Part shown: positions 1 to 6,973 of the stretch, in pieces
Layout of the letters: the number at the start of each line of letters is the position of its first letter
Position numbering within the stretch: the stretch's first letter is position 1
From: JAMWZF01 sp041628615
GTDB lineage: Bacteria; Pseudomonadota; Alphaproteobacteria; Rhodobacterales; Rhodobacteraceae
NCBI GenBank assembly: GCA_041628615.1
Contig: JBFKOW010000052.1
Coordinates: 1 to 19,365, forward strand
Length of the DNA stretch: 19,365 nt
Reading direction: 5' to 3'
Program-made: the position numbers and the translations under genes
Notes under the pieces: model-generated
The model's input: only the letters and a program-made list of their open reading frames with translations
The model's database searches: none
What the model was told of the DNA's origin: nothing

Positions 1-2
1 CC

Positions 3-314
3 TACGAGCGGCTGATCCTCTACATCCAGAACTTCGAGGCGCAGCTCGACGGCGACCAGGAGGTGGCGATGGGCTTCGTCGGCGCCGAGACCGGCATTCT
101 GCGGATCGAGGGGATCGGCTATTTCGACCCCGACATCGTCACCTTCTATGGCAGCGACCAGGACGGCACGCGGACGCAACTGATCCAGCACGTCACCCAG
201 TTGTCGGTGATGCTGCGGGCCTTGCCCAAGGCCGCGGGCAACGACCGGCCAAACCGGATCGGGTTCCGGCTGGCGCGGGCGCTCGAAACCGGGACGGGGG
301 ACGCGACAAGCTGA
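3..314 (+). CDS. DUF6173 family protein (3' part only)
   Basis: The reading frame enters from the left edge without a stop and ends at TGA 312-314, so this is the C-terminal 103 residues of a longer gene. The segment runs through YERLILYIQNFEAQL, then a stretch rich in Gly and Ile (GILRIEGIGYFDPDIVTFYG), then LIQHVTQLSVMLRALPK. I recognise this pattern as the DUF6173 family, common in Rhodobacteraceae and of unknown biochemical function. The phrase FDPDIVTFYG is the most diagnostic part. The last 20 or so residues are polar and probably disordered. The internal ATG at 63 is not taken as the start because strong family similarity continues upstream of it. The gene reads in the same direction as the oxidase subunit IV gene, but 86 bases with a possible promoter separate them. 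Confidence 0.8.
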   Translation, partial: YERLILYIQNFEAQLDGDQEVAMGFVGAETGILRIEGIGYFDPDIVTFYGSDQDGTRTQLIQHVTQLSVMLRALPKAAGNDRPNRIGFRLARALETGTGDATS

Positions 315-328
315 CCGCGCACGGCGGC

Positions 329-357
329 GTGACAGGCCCGGCACGATCGGCTAACAC
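329..357 (+). promoter_or_regulatory. Putative sigma-70 promoter for the oxidase subunit IV gene
   Basis: GTGACA at 329-334 matches the -35 consensus at five of six bases. TAACAC at 352-357 is a plausible -10 (three of six matches) after exactly 17 bases. It lies in the 86-base gap before the subunit IV start at 401. The same gap holds an inverted repeat, TGTCGG at 359-364 and CCGACA at 374-379 with a 9-base loop, and a tandem GACCGAG pair at 383-396. Under this model the inverted repeat would lie at the transcript start, where a repressor or an mRNA hairpin could act. This is inference from motif matching only. Confidence 0.35.
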
Positions 358-400
358 CTGTCGGCAAATCAGACCGACACCAGACCGAGGACCGAGGTTC

Positions 401-535
401 ATGGCAGAGCACAAGCACGGCGAGATGGATATCCGCACCCAGGAACAGACCTTCGCGACGTTCATGACCTTCACGGTCCGGACCGTGATCGTCATCATCG
501 TTGCCCTGATCCTTCTTGCCCTGATCAACGGCTGA
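401..535 (+). CDS. aa3-type cytochrome c oxidase subunit IV (44 aa)
   Basis: This tiny protein has a polar, charged N-terminus (MAEHKHGEMDIRTQEQTFATF) followed by one hydrophobic helix at about residues 23-42 and a C-terminal NG. That layout and length match the bacterial aa3-type cytochrome c oxidase subunit IV family (COX4_pro_2). This subunit is a single-span inner-membrane part of the alphaproteobacterial cytochrome aa3 complex and is not needed for catalysis itself. The start at 401 was chosen over an in-frame ATG at 329 because the family begins at MAEHK-like sequence and a GAGG lies just upstream at 394-397, although its spacing of 3 bases is short. The other oxidase subunits are not in this window. 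The following lipoprotein gene starts 5 bases after the stop, so the two probably share a transcript. Confidence 0.85.
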   Translation: MAEHKHGEMDIRTQEQTFATFMTFTVRTVIVIIVALILLALING

Positions 536-540
536 GCGCC

Positions 541-1170
541 GTGAACCGCCGGTCGTTTCTCGTCGGAGCGCCCCTCGTCCTTGCGGGTTGCGGGGCGACG
601 CCGCACTGGTCGACGTCGGAATTCATCCAGCAGGTCGCCTACCGCGATCCGGGTCCGGCCTATCTCACGCTCTTCACCATGAAGAACGTGCAGTCCGACA
701 ACGGCGCCCATACCGGACTGATGATCAACGCCTCGCAGCGGGTGATCTTCGACGCCGCCGGCACCTTCGGCCACGAATCGATCCCTGAACGCAACGACGT
801 GCATTACGGGATCAACGACCGGATCGCGCAGTTCTACATTTCCTACCACGCCCGGGCGACCTACTACCTCCTGATCCAGAAGAAGATCGTCCCCGACGCG
901 GTGGCCGAGCGCGCCAAGCAGCTGGTCGAGGCCAACGGCGCGGTGCCGAAATCCTTCTGCACGCGGCACACCTCGCGGGCCATCGCCAAACTCCCCGGGT
1001 TCGAATCGATCCGGCCGACGTTCTTTCCCGACCGGCTGGCCAAGCAGTTCGGCGCGCTGACGGGGGTCGAGGTGTCGACCTACCGGGAGAACGACAGCGA
1101 CGACAAGTCGTTGGCGCAGGCGGCCTTCGACCGGCTGGTCCGGGACGGGATGATCCAGCCCGGCCAGTAG
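541..1170 (+). CDS. Putative lipoprotein with a permuted papain-like His/Cys signature
   Basis: The protein has 209 residues from a GTG start. The start is set by a complete lipoprotein signal: RR at 3-4, a hydrophobic run, and the lipobox LAGC with Cys17 as the expected acylated residue. The leader RRSFL also resembles a twin-arginine (Tat) motif. After it come GAHTGLMI with His57, an AAGTFGHES stretch, a YYLL segment near 108-111, and KSFCTRHTS with Cys140. A His before the Cys, in GxHTGxx and S(F)CT contexts, is the order seen in permuted NlpC/P60 (YaeF/YiiX-like) peptidases or acyltransferases. That assignment is inference and I do not recognise the exact family. The gene follows the oxidase subunit IV gene by 5 bases and converges on azlD. 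Confidence 0.75.
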   Translation: MNRRSFLVGAPLVLAGCGATPHWSTSEFIQQVAYRDPGPAYLTLFTMKNVQSDNGAHTGLMINASQRVIFDAAGTFGHESIPERNDVHYGINDRIAQFYISYHARATYYLLIQKKIVPDAVAERAKQLVEANGAVPKSFCTRHTSRAIAKLPGFESIRPTFFPDRLAKQFGALTGVEVSTYRENDSDDKSLAQAAFDRLVRDGMIQPGQ

Positions 1171-1176
1171 TGCCGT

Positions 1177-1188
1177 CCGCCCGGGCGG
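1177..1188. terminator. Possible bidirectional hairpin between convergent genes
   Basis: A perfect 12-base palindrome, CCGCCC followed by GGGCGG, sits in the 25-base gap between the lipoprotein stop and the azlD stop. It could form a cruciform or a transcript hairpin stopping both genes. It has no loop bases beyond the palindrome centre and no good U-tract (only CTTTC after it on the plus strand), so termination is a weak inference. Confidence 0.25.
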
Positions 1189-1195
1189 CGCGCTT

Positions 1196-1531
1196 TCACA
1201 TCCGGCCCGCCAGCCACAGCCCGCCGTAAAGCACCAGTGCCCCCGCGCCGACCGCGGCAAAGATGTTGCGGGTCCAGACCCCTGCCCCCAGCGTTGCCAG
1301 CGCGGCGCAGAGCCGGGGCAGATCCGGCACCCCGCCGGTCGCCGCCGGCCACAGCACCAGCGGCGCCACCATCCCCGGGATCACGGCCACCGGCGTGTAG
1401 CGCAGCAGGCGCAGCGCGAAGGGCGGCAGCGGACGGTCCCCGATGAGCCCGAGAAACGAGAACCGGATCAGAAAGGTGCCGACCGCCAGCACCCCGATCA
1501 CGAGCCAGACCTCGGCAGGCGAGGCGGTCAT
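1196..1531 (-). CDS. azlD: AzlD family branched-chain amino acid exporter, small subunit
   Basis: This is a 111-residue hydrophobic protein with about three or four membrane helices. The opening helix (VWLVIGVLAVGTFLIRFSFLGL), the RLLRYTPVAVIPGMVAPLVL segment and the closing helix are typical of AzlD. AzlD pairs with AzlC in the inner membrane to export branched-chain amino acids or analogues such as azaleucine. I use the ATG at 1531 because it forms an ATGA overlap with the azlC stop (1528-1531). An in-frame ATG at 1540 would add only three residues. Overlap and order imply translational coupling to azlC. The actual substrate here cannot be read from the sequence. Confidence 0.9.
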   Translation of the reverse strand: MTASPAEVWLVIGVLAVGTFLIRFSFLGLIGDRPLPPFALRLLRYTPVAVIPGMVAPLVLWPAATGGVPDLPRLCAALATLGAGVWTRNIFAAVGAGALVLYGGLWLAGRM

Positions 1532-2238
1532 CGGCGGCACCCCTCCAGTGCGGTCTCAACCAGCGCGCCGGCCAGCATCGCGGCGACGGCCGCGACCAGC
1601 AGCCCCGCCCCCGCCGGAAGCCCGGCCAGCGCCAGCGCCACCGCCACCGACACGCCGGCGGCGGCGACGTGGGCCAGCGTCCTGAGCATCGGCGCGAGCA
1701 GGGCGAGAAAGGTGATCGGCAGCGCGAAGTCGAGCGCCAGTTCTGGCGGGATCGCCGACCCGATCAGCGCTCCGGCCAGCGTCGCGGCGACCCAGGCCAG
1801 CGCCACCGGCACCGCCACTCCGAAATAGTAGCCGATCCGATCGCGCACCGGTTCTGCCGGATGGGTCTCGAACCGGGTCATGGACAGCGCGTAGGGCTGG
1901 TCGAACAGGAGGTAGGCGGCGCAGGCCCGCTGCCACAGCGGCGCGGCCCCGAGATGCGGCGCCAGCGAGGCGGAATACATCGCCATCCGCAGGTTCACCG
2001 CCAGCGCCCCGGCGATCACCAGCCAGAGCGCGGCGTCCTCCAGCAGCAGTTGCAGCGCCGCGAACTGGGCCGCGCCGGCGATCACCAGCGTCGTCATCAC
2101 CATCACCTCGGCCAGCGGCAGCCCCGCCTCGGTCGCCACGACCCCGAAGAGCATGGCGAAGGGGATCACCACGAACAGGAACGGGGAACCGTCGCGGATT
2201 CCCGCCGCGATGGGCGATGTGCCGGTGGTCGCTTGCAC
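1528..2238 (-). CDS. azlC: AzlC family branched-chain amino acid exporter, large subunit
   Basis: This is a 236-residue polytopic membrane protein. It shows the AzlC hallmarks: a FVVIPFAMLFGVVATEAGL segment near the N-terminus, GAAQFAALQLL in the next helix, NLRMAMYSASLAPHL, and a Tyr-rich LFDQPYAL loop. AzlC forms the main channel of the AzlCD exporter. The frame stays open far upstream, but the extra sequence is antisense to fdhD, so I choose GTG at 2238, which gives the usual family length. The ribosome site is weak (GGAA about 11 bases upstream), so the start is uncertain by some residues. The gene is divergent from fdhD, with 72 bases between the start codons. No obvious Lrp-type regulator gene is beside it. 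Confidence 0.88.
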   Translation of the reverse strand: MQATTGTSPIAAGIRDGSPFLFVVIPFAMLFGVVATEAGLPLAEVMVMTTLVIAGAAQFAALQLLLEDAALWLVIAGALAVNLRMAMYSASLAPHLGAAPLWQRACAAYLLFDQPYALSMTRFETHPAEPVRDRIGYYFGVAVPVALAWVAATLAGALIGSAIPPELALDFALPITFLALLAPMLRTLAHVAAAGVSVAVALALAGLPAGAGLLVAAVAAMLAGALVETALEGCRR

Positions 2239-2241
2239 GGC

Positions 2242-2266
2242 TTGACGTTTTCCGGGTGCCGGGAAA
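2242..2266. promoter_or_regulatory. Palindrome in the azlC/fdhD divergent control region
   Basis: TTTTCCGG at 2248-2255 pairs with CCGGGAAA at 2259-2266 around a three-base centre, with one wobble position. It is preceded by TTGACG at 2242-2247, five of six matches to a -35 for fdhD, but no convincing -10 follows at 17 bases (AAGGGT). The near-symmetric AT-capped, GC-centred shape lies between two divergent operons and suits an operator, though a simple mRNA hairpin cannot be excluded. Confidence 0.35.
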
Positions 2267-2310
2267 GGGTTGATGACGGCGGGCTTACCGGCCCCGATGG
2301 AGAATGGCAA

Positions 2311-3192
2311 TTGGCCCGGAACGACGACCTGAGCGGCTACATCATCGCCCCCGATCCGGCCGCGGCGCGGCTGACCCGGACGGTGGACGGCCATAACGAG
2401 TCCGGTGCCGCCGTGGCGGCCTCGGTGGTCGAGGAACGCCCGCTCACCATCTTCCTCAACGGCCAGGAGATCGTCACCGCGATGACCATCGGGGACTACC
2501 CCGACTACCTCGCCCTCGGCTTCCTGACCAACCAGCGGATGCTGCGCCCGGACGAGACGGTGACCGGCATCGACTACGACGAGGAACTGGAGACCGTGGT
2601 GGTCCGCACCGACCGGCCCACCGACCACGAGGAGAAATTGCGCCGGAAGACCCGGACCTCGGGCTGCGCGGTAGGCACCGTCTTCGGCGACATGATGGAG
2701 GGGCTGGAGGGCGTCACCCTGCCCCGGACCGAGGTGCGGACCTCGGATCTCTATGCCCTGTCGCACCGGATCAACCGCACCCCGTCGCTCTACCTCGCCG
2801 CCGGGGCGATCCACGGCACGGTGCTTTGCCAGGGCGGCCAGCCGCTGGTCTACATGGAGGATGTCGGCCGCCACAACGCGGTGGACAAGGTCGCCGGCTG
2901 GATGCGGGCCGAAGGCGTGCGCGGGGCGGACAAGCTGCTCTACACCACCGGGCGGCTGACCTCGGAAATGGTCATCAAGTGCGCGCTGATGGGGATTCCG
3001 GCGCTGGCCTCGCGGTCGGGCTTCACCGCCTGGGGCGTCGAGATCGCCCGCGAGGTCGGCCTGACCCTGATCGGCCGGCTCAAGGGCCGCCGCTTCAACT
3101 GCCTGAGCGGCGACGACCGGCTGATCCGCGACGCCGACCCGGGCAGCGTCGCCGACGACCCCCGCGGCGCCGGGCGCAAGGGGGCGGCGTGA
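2311..3192 (+). CDS. fdhD: FdhD, sulfurtransferase for formate dehydrogenase cofactor
   Basis: FdhD carries sulfur from a cysteine desulfurase to the bis-MGD cofactor of formate dehydrogenase, in the cytoplasm. The 293-residue protein shows VVEERPLTIFLNGQE, MTIGDYPDYLALGFL, TSGCAVGT with Cys119, MEDVGRHNAVDKVAGW, and the C-terminal RSGFTAWGVEIAREVGLTLIG. All are typical of the family. No ATG is in frame, and TTG at 2311 is preceded by GGAGA 7 bases upstream, so it is the preferred start. E. coli FdhD has CxxC in the loop; here the second Cys is replaced and only the first remains, a variant I also associate with alphaproteobacteria. It heads a coupled operon with mobA, mobB and moeA and overlaps mobA by four bases. 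Confidence 0.95.
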   Translation: MARNDDLSGYIIAPDPAAARLTRTVDGHNESGAAVAASVVEERPLTIFLNGQEIVTAMTIGDYPDYLALGFLTNQRMLRPDETVTGIDYDEELETVVVRTDRPTDHEEKLRRKTRTSGCAVGTVFGDMMEGLEGVTLPRTEVRTSDLYALSHRINRTPSLYLAAGAIHGTVLCQGGQPLVYMEDVGRHNAVDKVAGWMRAEGVRGADKLLYTTGRLTSEMVIKCALMGIPALASRSGFTAWGVEIAREVGLTLIGRLKGRRFNCLSGDDRLIRDADPGSVADDPRGAGRKGAA

Positions 3193-3785
3193 CCCGGCCG
3201 CTGGGGGTGATCCTCGCCGGAGGGCTGGCCACCCGGATGGGCGGCGGCGACAAGTGCCTGCTCGACCTCGGCGGCCGGACCCTGCTGACCCGGGTGATCG
3301 ACCGGCTGGCCGGGCAGGTCGACGGGCTTGCGCTCAACGCCAACGGCGCGCCGGAGCGGTTCGCGGACTTCGGGCTGCCGGTCCTCTCCGACAGCATCGC
3401 CGGCCATGCCGGGCCGCTGGCCGGGGTTCTGGCCGGGCTCGACTGGGCCGCCGGACAGGGCGCGACCCATGTGGTAAGCGCCGCCGCCGACACCCCGTTC
3501 TTTCCCGCCGATCTCGCCGCACGGCTGTCCGGGGCCGCGGCGCGCGAGGGTCTGCCGATCGCGCTGGCCGCGACCCGCGAGGAGGGCCGCCTCGTGCGGC
3601 ATCCGACCTTCGGCTACTGGCCGGTCGCCCTGCGCGACGATCTGCGCGCGGCACTGGCCGGCGGATTGCGCAAGGTGGTGATCTGGACCGACACGCACGG
3701 CGCCGCCACGGTGCCGTTCGAGGACGACGCGTTCTTCAACATCAACACCCCCGCCGACCTTGCCGCCGCGGAGGCGATGCTGTGA
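3189..3785 (+). CDS. mobA: MobA, molybdenum cofactor guanylyltransferase
   Basis: MobA transfers GMP from GTP to molybdopterin to make the MGD cofactor. The 198-residue protein opens with GVILAGGLATRMGGGDKCLL, the nucleotide-binding LAGG-x-(S/T)RMGG-x-DK loop. It then shows GPLAGVLAGL, AAADTPFFP with the metal-binding Asp, RHPTFGYWP, and ends in FFNINTPADL, all in the order expected for the family. The start is GTG 3189 inside the GTGA that contains the fdhD stop, so translation is probably coupled. The usual length of about 190-200 residues supports an intact enzyme. It overlaps mobB by four bases. Confidence 0.96.
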   Translation: MTRPLGVILAGGLATRMGGGDKCLLDLGGRTLLTRVIDRLAGQVDGLALNANGAPERFADFGLPVLSDSIAGHAGPLAGVLAGLDWAAGQGATHVVSAAADTPFFPADLAARLSGAAAREGLPIALAATREEGRLVRHPTFGYWPVALRDDLRAALAGGLRKVVIWTDTHGAATVPFEDDAFFNINTPADLAAAEAML

Positions 3786-4276
3786 GAATCTACGGCGTGG
3801 TCGGCTACAAGAATGCGGGCAAGACCGGGCTGGTCGAACGGCTGGTGGCCGAGATCGCCGGCCGGGGCTTCAGCGTCTCGACCCTGAAGCACGCGCACCA
3901 CGCCTTCGACGTCGATCAGCCCGGCACCGACAGCCACCGCCACCGCATCGCCGGGGCGCGGCAGGTGCTGCTGGCCTCGGGGGTGCGCTGGGCCCTGATG
4001 ACCGAGTTGCGCGGCGCCGCCGAACCGCCGCTGGCCGATCTTCTGGCACGGCTCGACCCGGTGGACCTCGTACTGATCGAGGGCTGGAAGGGGGAAGGGC
4101 ACCCCAAGATCGAGGCCCGCCGGGCGGCGGCAGGCAATCCGCCGCTCGCCCCCGGCGATCCCGGTATCCGGGCCATCGCCGCCGATCACCCTGTCCCCGA
4201 CGCCGGCCGGCCGGTCTTCGAGCTCGACGATACCGCCGGGATCGCCGGTTTCGTCCTGTCCGAGGTGGGCCTGTGA
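3782..4276 (+). CDS. mobB: MobB, molybdopterin-guanine dinucleotide biosynthesis adaptor
   Basis: MobB is a GTP-binding partner of MobA that improves MGD formation but is not essential in E. coli. The 164-residue protein has a Walker A loop GYKNAGKT at 8-15 and LKHAHHAFDVDQPGTDSHRH, the strongly conserved His/Asp signature after the switch strand. VDLVLIEGWKGEGHPKIE follows, in which EGWK/H is diagnostic. The start is GTG 3782 in a GTGA overlap with the mobA stop. A second GTGA joins it to the next gene. Confidence 0.95.
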   Translation: MRIYGVVGYKNAGKTGLVERLVAEIAGRGFSVSTLKHAHHAFDVDQPGTDSHRHRIAGARQVLLASGVRWALMTELRGAAEPPLADLLARLDPVDLVLIEGWKGEGHPKIEARRAAAGNPPLAPGDPGIRAIAADHPVPDAGRPVFELDDTAGIAGFVLSEVGL

Positions 4277-6378
4277 CGAGCTTTGACGCTTTCGCGGTGA
4301 TCGACTGGTCGGCGGGCAACGACACCGGTCCCACCCCGCGAAAGGACGCGATCTGGCTCGGACTTGTCCGTAATGGCATCGAGCAGCCACCGGAATACCT
4401 CCGCAACCGGGATGTCGCCATGGCGCGTGTGGCGGACCTGATCCGGCAGGAACGCGCCAGCGGACGGCGTCTCCTGATCGGCTTCGATTTTCCCTTCGGC
4501 TACCCGATGGGCTTCGCGGGGGCGATCGTGGGGGTCGGCTCGCCGCTGCGGCTGTGGGATTTCTTCGCAGAGCATCTCTCCGACAGGCCCGGGGGCAACG
4601 ACCGCTTCGCGCTTGCCGGATCGCTCAACGCCCGCTTTCCCGGCGTCGGACCGTTCTGGTTCAACGGCACGAAGGAGGACATCCCCCACCTCCCCCGCAA
4701 GGGCACCGACCGGACGCGGGATCATGGCCAGAGAGAGAAGCGGCGGGTCGAGCGGCTTGCGAAGGGCAGTTTTTCCTGCTGGCAGATGGGTGGCGCCGGG
4801 GCCGTCGGCGGGCAGGTCATGACCGGGATGGCGGCGCTGTCGCGGTTGCGGGCCGCATTTCCCGGCGAGATCGGCGTCTGGCCCTTCGACCTGACGCGAC
4901 AGCCCGTCGCGCTTGTCGAGGTCTGGCCAGGACTGATCGAGCCCGCCGTGAAGGCCGCCGGGGACCCGATCCGCGACCGCGCCCAGGTGCGGCTTCTGGC
5001 CCGGGCCCTGAGCCGCCTCGCACCCGAAAGGCTCATGAGGATGATGTCCGTGGACGAACCGGAGGAAGGCTGGATACTCGGGGTCGGGCATGAGGAAGAG
5101 CTGATCGCCGCGACGCGCGAGACTCTTGTCCCGCCGCCCCTCAGCGACGACTGCTTTGCCCTGCCGCGCGGCACCCGCTGGACTCCGGTGGACAGGGCGC
5201 TCGACCACCTGCGGACCAGCCTGCACCCGGTGACCGGGATCGAGACCGTCGCCGCCGCCGACGCCGCCGGCCGGGTGCTGGCCGCCGACGCGGTGGCCCG
5301 GCTCAGCCATCCGCCCGCGGCGAACTCGGCGGTGGACGGCTACGGCTTCGCGCAGGCCTCGCTCGCCCCGGGCGCCACGGCACAGACCCTGCCCCTGCAT
5401 CCCGGCCGGGCCGCCGCCGGGGCGCCCTTCGGTGGCGCGGTGCCGGCCGGCCATGCGCTGCGCATCCTGACCGGGGCCGTCATCCCCGACGGCGTCGATA
5501 CCGTGATCCTCGAGGAGGACGTGACCACCGACGGCGCCGCGATCGCCTTCAACGGTCCGCTGAAACGGGGCGCGAACACCCGCCGCGCCGGCGAGGACCT
5601 GCGCGCCGGGGAAGCCGCGCTGACCGCCGGGCGGGTGCTCACCGCCGCCGATACCGGGGTTCTCGCCGCCGCCGGGATCGGCGAGGTCAGCGTGCGGCGG
5701 CGGCTCCGGGTCGCCATCCTGTCGACCGGCGACGAGGTCTGCGACCGTCCCGACCGGCCCGGCCGGATCGCCGACGCCAACAGGCCGATTCTGCAGGCGC
5801 TGCTGGGGCGCTGGGGGTACGAGGCGGTGGACCTCGGCATCGCCCCGGACCGGCCGGACGAGATCGCGGCGCGGCTGACCGCGGGGGCCGCACGAGCGGA
5901 CGTGATCCTGACCTCGGGCGGGGCCTCGGCGGGGGACGAGGACCACGTCTCGCGGCTGCTGAAGGACAGCGGCAGTTTCGCCCTCTGGCGGATCGCGATC
6001 AAGCCGGGCCGGCCGCTCGCGCTCGGCCTCTGGGACGGGGTGCCGGTGTTCGGCCTGCCGGGAAACCCGGTGGCGGCCTTCGTCTGCTCGCTGGTCTTCG
6101 CGCGGCCGGCGCTGTCGCTGCTGGCGGGGGCGGGCTGGACCGAACCGCAGGGATTCGAGGTCCCGGCAGCCTTCTCGAAGGCCAAGAAACCCGGCCGACG
6201 GGAATACCTGCGCGCCCGGGTCCGCGACGGCCGCGCCGAGGTCTTTGCCTCCGAGGGCTCGGGGCGGGTGTCGGGTCTGAGCTGGGCAGAGGGGCTGGTG
6301 GAACTGCCCGACGGCGCCGCCGACATCGCCCCCGGCACCCCGGTCCGGTTCCTGCCCTACGGGAGCTTCGGGCTGTGA
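4273..6378 (+). CDS. moeA: RNase H-like domain fused to MoeA molybdopterin molybdenumtransferase
   Basis: One uninterrupted 701-residue frame holds two units. Residues about 303-701 are a complete MoeA, which inserts molybdate into adenylylated molybdopterin: NSAVDGYGF at 351-359, TGAVIPDGVDTVILEED, ILSTGDEV, SGGASAGDED at 548-557, and GNPVA at 597-601. Residues 1-302 do not belong to MoeA. They show VIDWS with Asp11, GFDFPFGYP with Asp72, SCWQMGGAGAVGG at 168-180, VEVWPGLIEP with Glu216, and an acidic EEGWILGVGHEEEL near 264-277. The spacing of acidic residues on strand-end motifs resembles the DUF429-type RNase H fold. I recall stand-alone relatives annotated loosely as molybdopterin guanine dinucleotide synthesis proteins in Rhodobacterales. 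The start is GTG 4273, overlapping the mobB stop. Function of the N-terminal half is unknown. Confidence 0.93.
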   Translation: MTSFDAFAVIDWSAGNDTGPTPRKDAIWLGLVRNGIEQPPEYLRNRDVAMARVADLIRQERASGRRLLIGFDFPFGYPMGFAGAIVGVGSPLRLWDFFAEHLSDRPGGNDRFALAGSLNARFPGVGPFWFNGTKEDIPHLPRKGTDRTRDHGQREKRRVERLAKGSFSCWQMGGAGAVGGQVMTGMAALSRLRAAFPGEIGVWPFDLTRQPVALVEVWPGLIEPAVKAAGDPIRDRAQVRLLARALSRLAPERLMRMMSVDEPEEGWILGVGHEEELIAATRETLVPPPLSDDCFALPRGTRWTPVDRALDHLRTSLHPVTGIETVAAADAAGRVLAADAVARLSHPPAANSAVDGYGFAQASLAPGATAQTLPLHPGRAAAGAPFGGAVPAGHALRILTGAVIPDGVDTVILEEDVTTDGAAIAFNGPLKRGANTRRAGEDLRAGEAALTAGRVLTAADTGVLAAAGIGEVSVRRRLRVAILSTGDEVCDRPDRPGRIADANRPILQALLGRWGYEAVDLGIAPDRPDEIAARLTAGAARADVILTSGGASAGDEDHVSRLLKDSGSFALWRIAIKPGRPLALGLWDGVPVFGLPGNPVAAFVCSLVFARPALSLLAGAGWTEPQGFEVPAAFSKAKKPGRREYLRARVRDGRAEVFASEGSGRVSGLSWAEGLVELPDGAADIAPGTPVRFLPYGSFGL

Positions 6379-6956
6379 CCGTCGCCGCCGGCTTCGCCGA
6401 GGACGAGCGGACCCGCGTCGCCGCGCTCTACTGGGCCGCCTTCGGCGGCAAGCTGGGCCGGGTGCTGGGCCCCGCCGACCGGGCCCGGCACTTCGTCGCC
6501 CGGGTCGCCGATCCCGACCACGCGCTGACCTACCGGGACGCGGACGGGCGCATCGTCGGCGTGGCGGGGTTCAAGACCCCGGCCGGCGCCTTCGTCGGCG
6601 GCACCCGCGCCGACCTCGCGGCGATCTACGGCTGGCGCGGGGCGCTCTGGCGGCACGGCCTCCTGGCGCTGCTCGAACGGGACAGCGAGGACCGGCGGTT
6701 CCTGATGGATGGCCTCTGCGTCTGCGAGGAGGCCCGCGGGCGGGGCATCGGCACCGCGCTTCTGGAGGGTATCGCCCGCGAGGCGGCGCGGCGGGGCTAC
6801 GCCGAAGTCCGGCTCGACGTGGTGGAGGACAACCACCGGGCCCGGGCGCTGTACGAACGGCGCGGGTTCGAATCCGTCGCCCGGCAACCGACCGGGCCGC
6901 TGCGGCACGTCTTCGGCTTCGCGGCGGCGACGACGATGGTGCGGCGGCTGGCCTGA
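6375..6956 (+). CDS. GNAT family N-acetyltransferase
   Basis: This is a 193-residue GNAT enzyme, which would transfer an acetyl or acyl group from CoA to an amine. The acetyl-CoA pyrophosphate loop RGRGIGTALL is at 121-130, after the beta-4 strand LMDGLCVCEEA. The motif B region VEDNHRARALYERRGF is at 150-165. The N-terminal half contains a helical insertion (ADLAAIYGWRGALWRHGLLALLERD) that probably shapes the substrate pocket. The substrate is not evident. It starts at GTG 6375 in a GTGA overlap with the moeA fusion, so it is co-translated with the molybdenum cofactor genes. That could mean a role in the same pathway or simply operon hitch-hiking. It converges on the next gene, with 17 bases between stops. 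Confidence 0.9.
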   Translation: MTVAAGFAEDERTRVAALYWAAFGGKLGRVLGPADRARHFVARVADPDHALTYRDADGRIVGVAGFKTPAGAFVGGTRADLAAIYGWRGALWRHGLLALLERDSEDRRFLMDGLCVCEEARGRGIGTALLEGIAREAARRGYAEVRLDVVEDNHRARALYERRGFESVARQPTGPLRHVFGFAAATTMVRRLA

Positions 6957-6973
6957 ACCGGCCGCGGCCCGGA

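Noticed and set aside
4186..5946. 586-codon minus-strand frame opposite the MoeA fusion
   Set aside because: Shadow of the plus-strand gene; composition is Gly/Arg/Pro-rich with no conserved pattern.
6960..6969. GGCCGCGGCC palindrome between the GNAT gene and the membrane protein gene
   Set aside because: Ten GC-only bases in a GC-rich genome are expected by chance, with no U-tract or loop.
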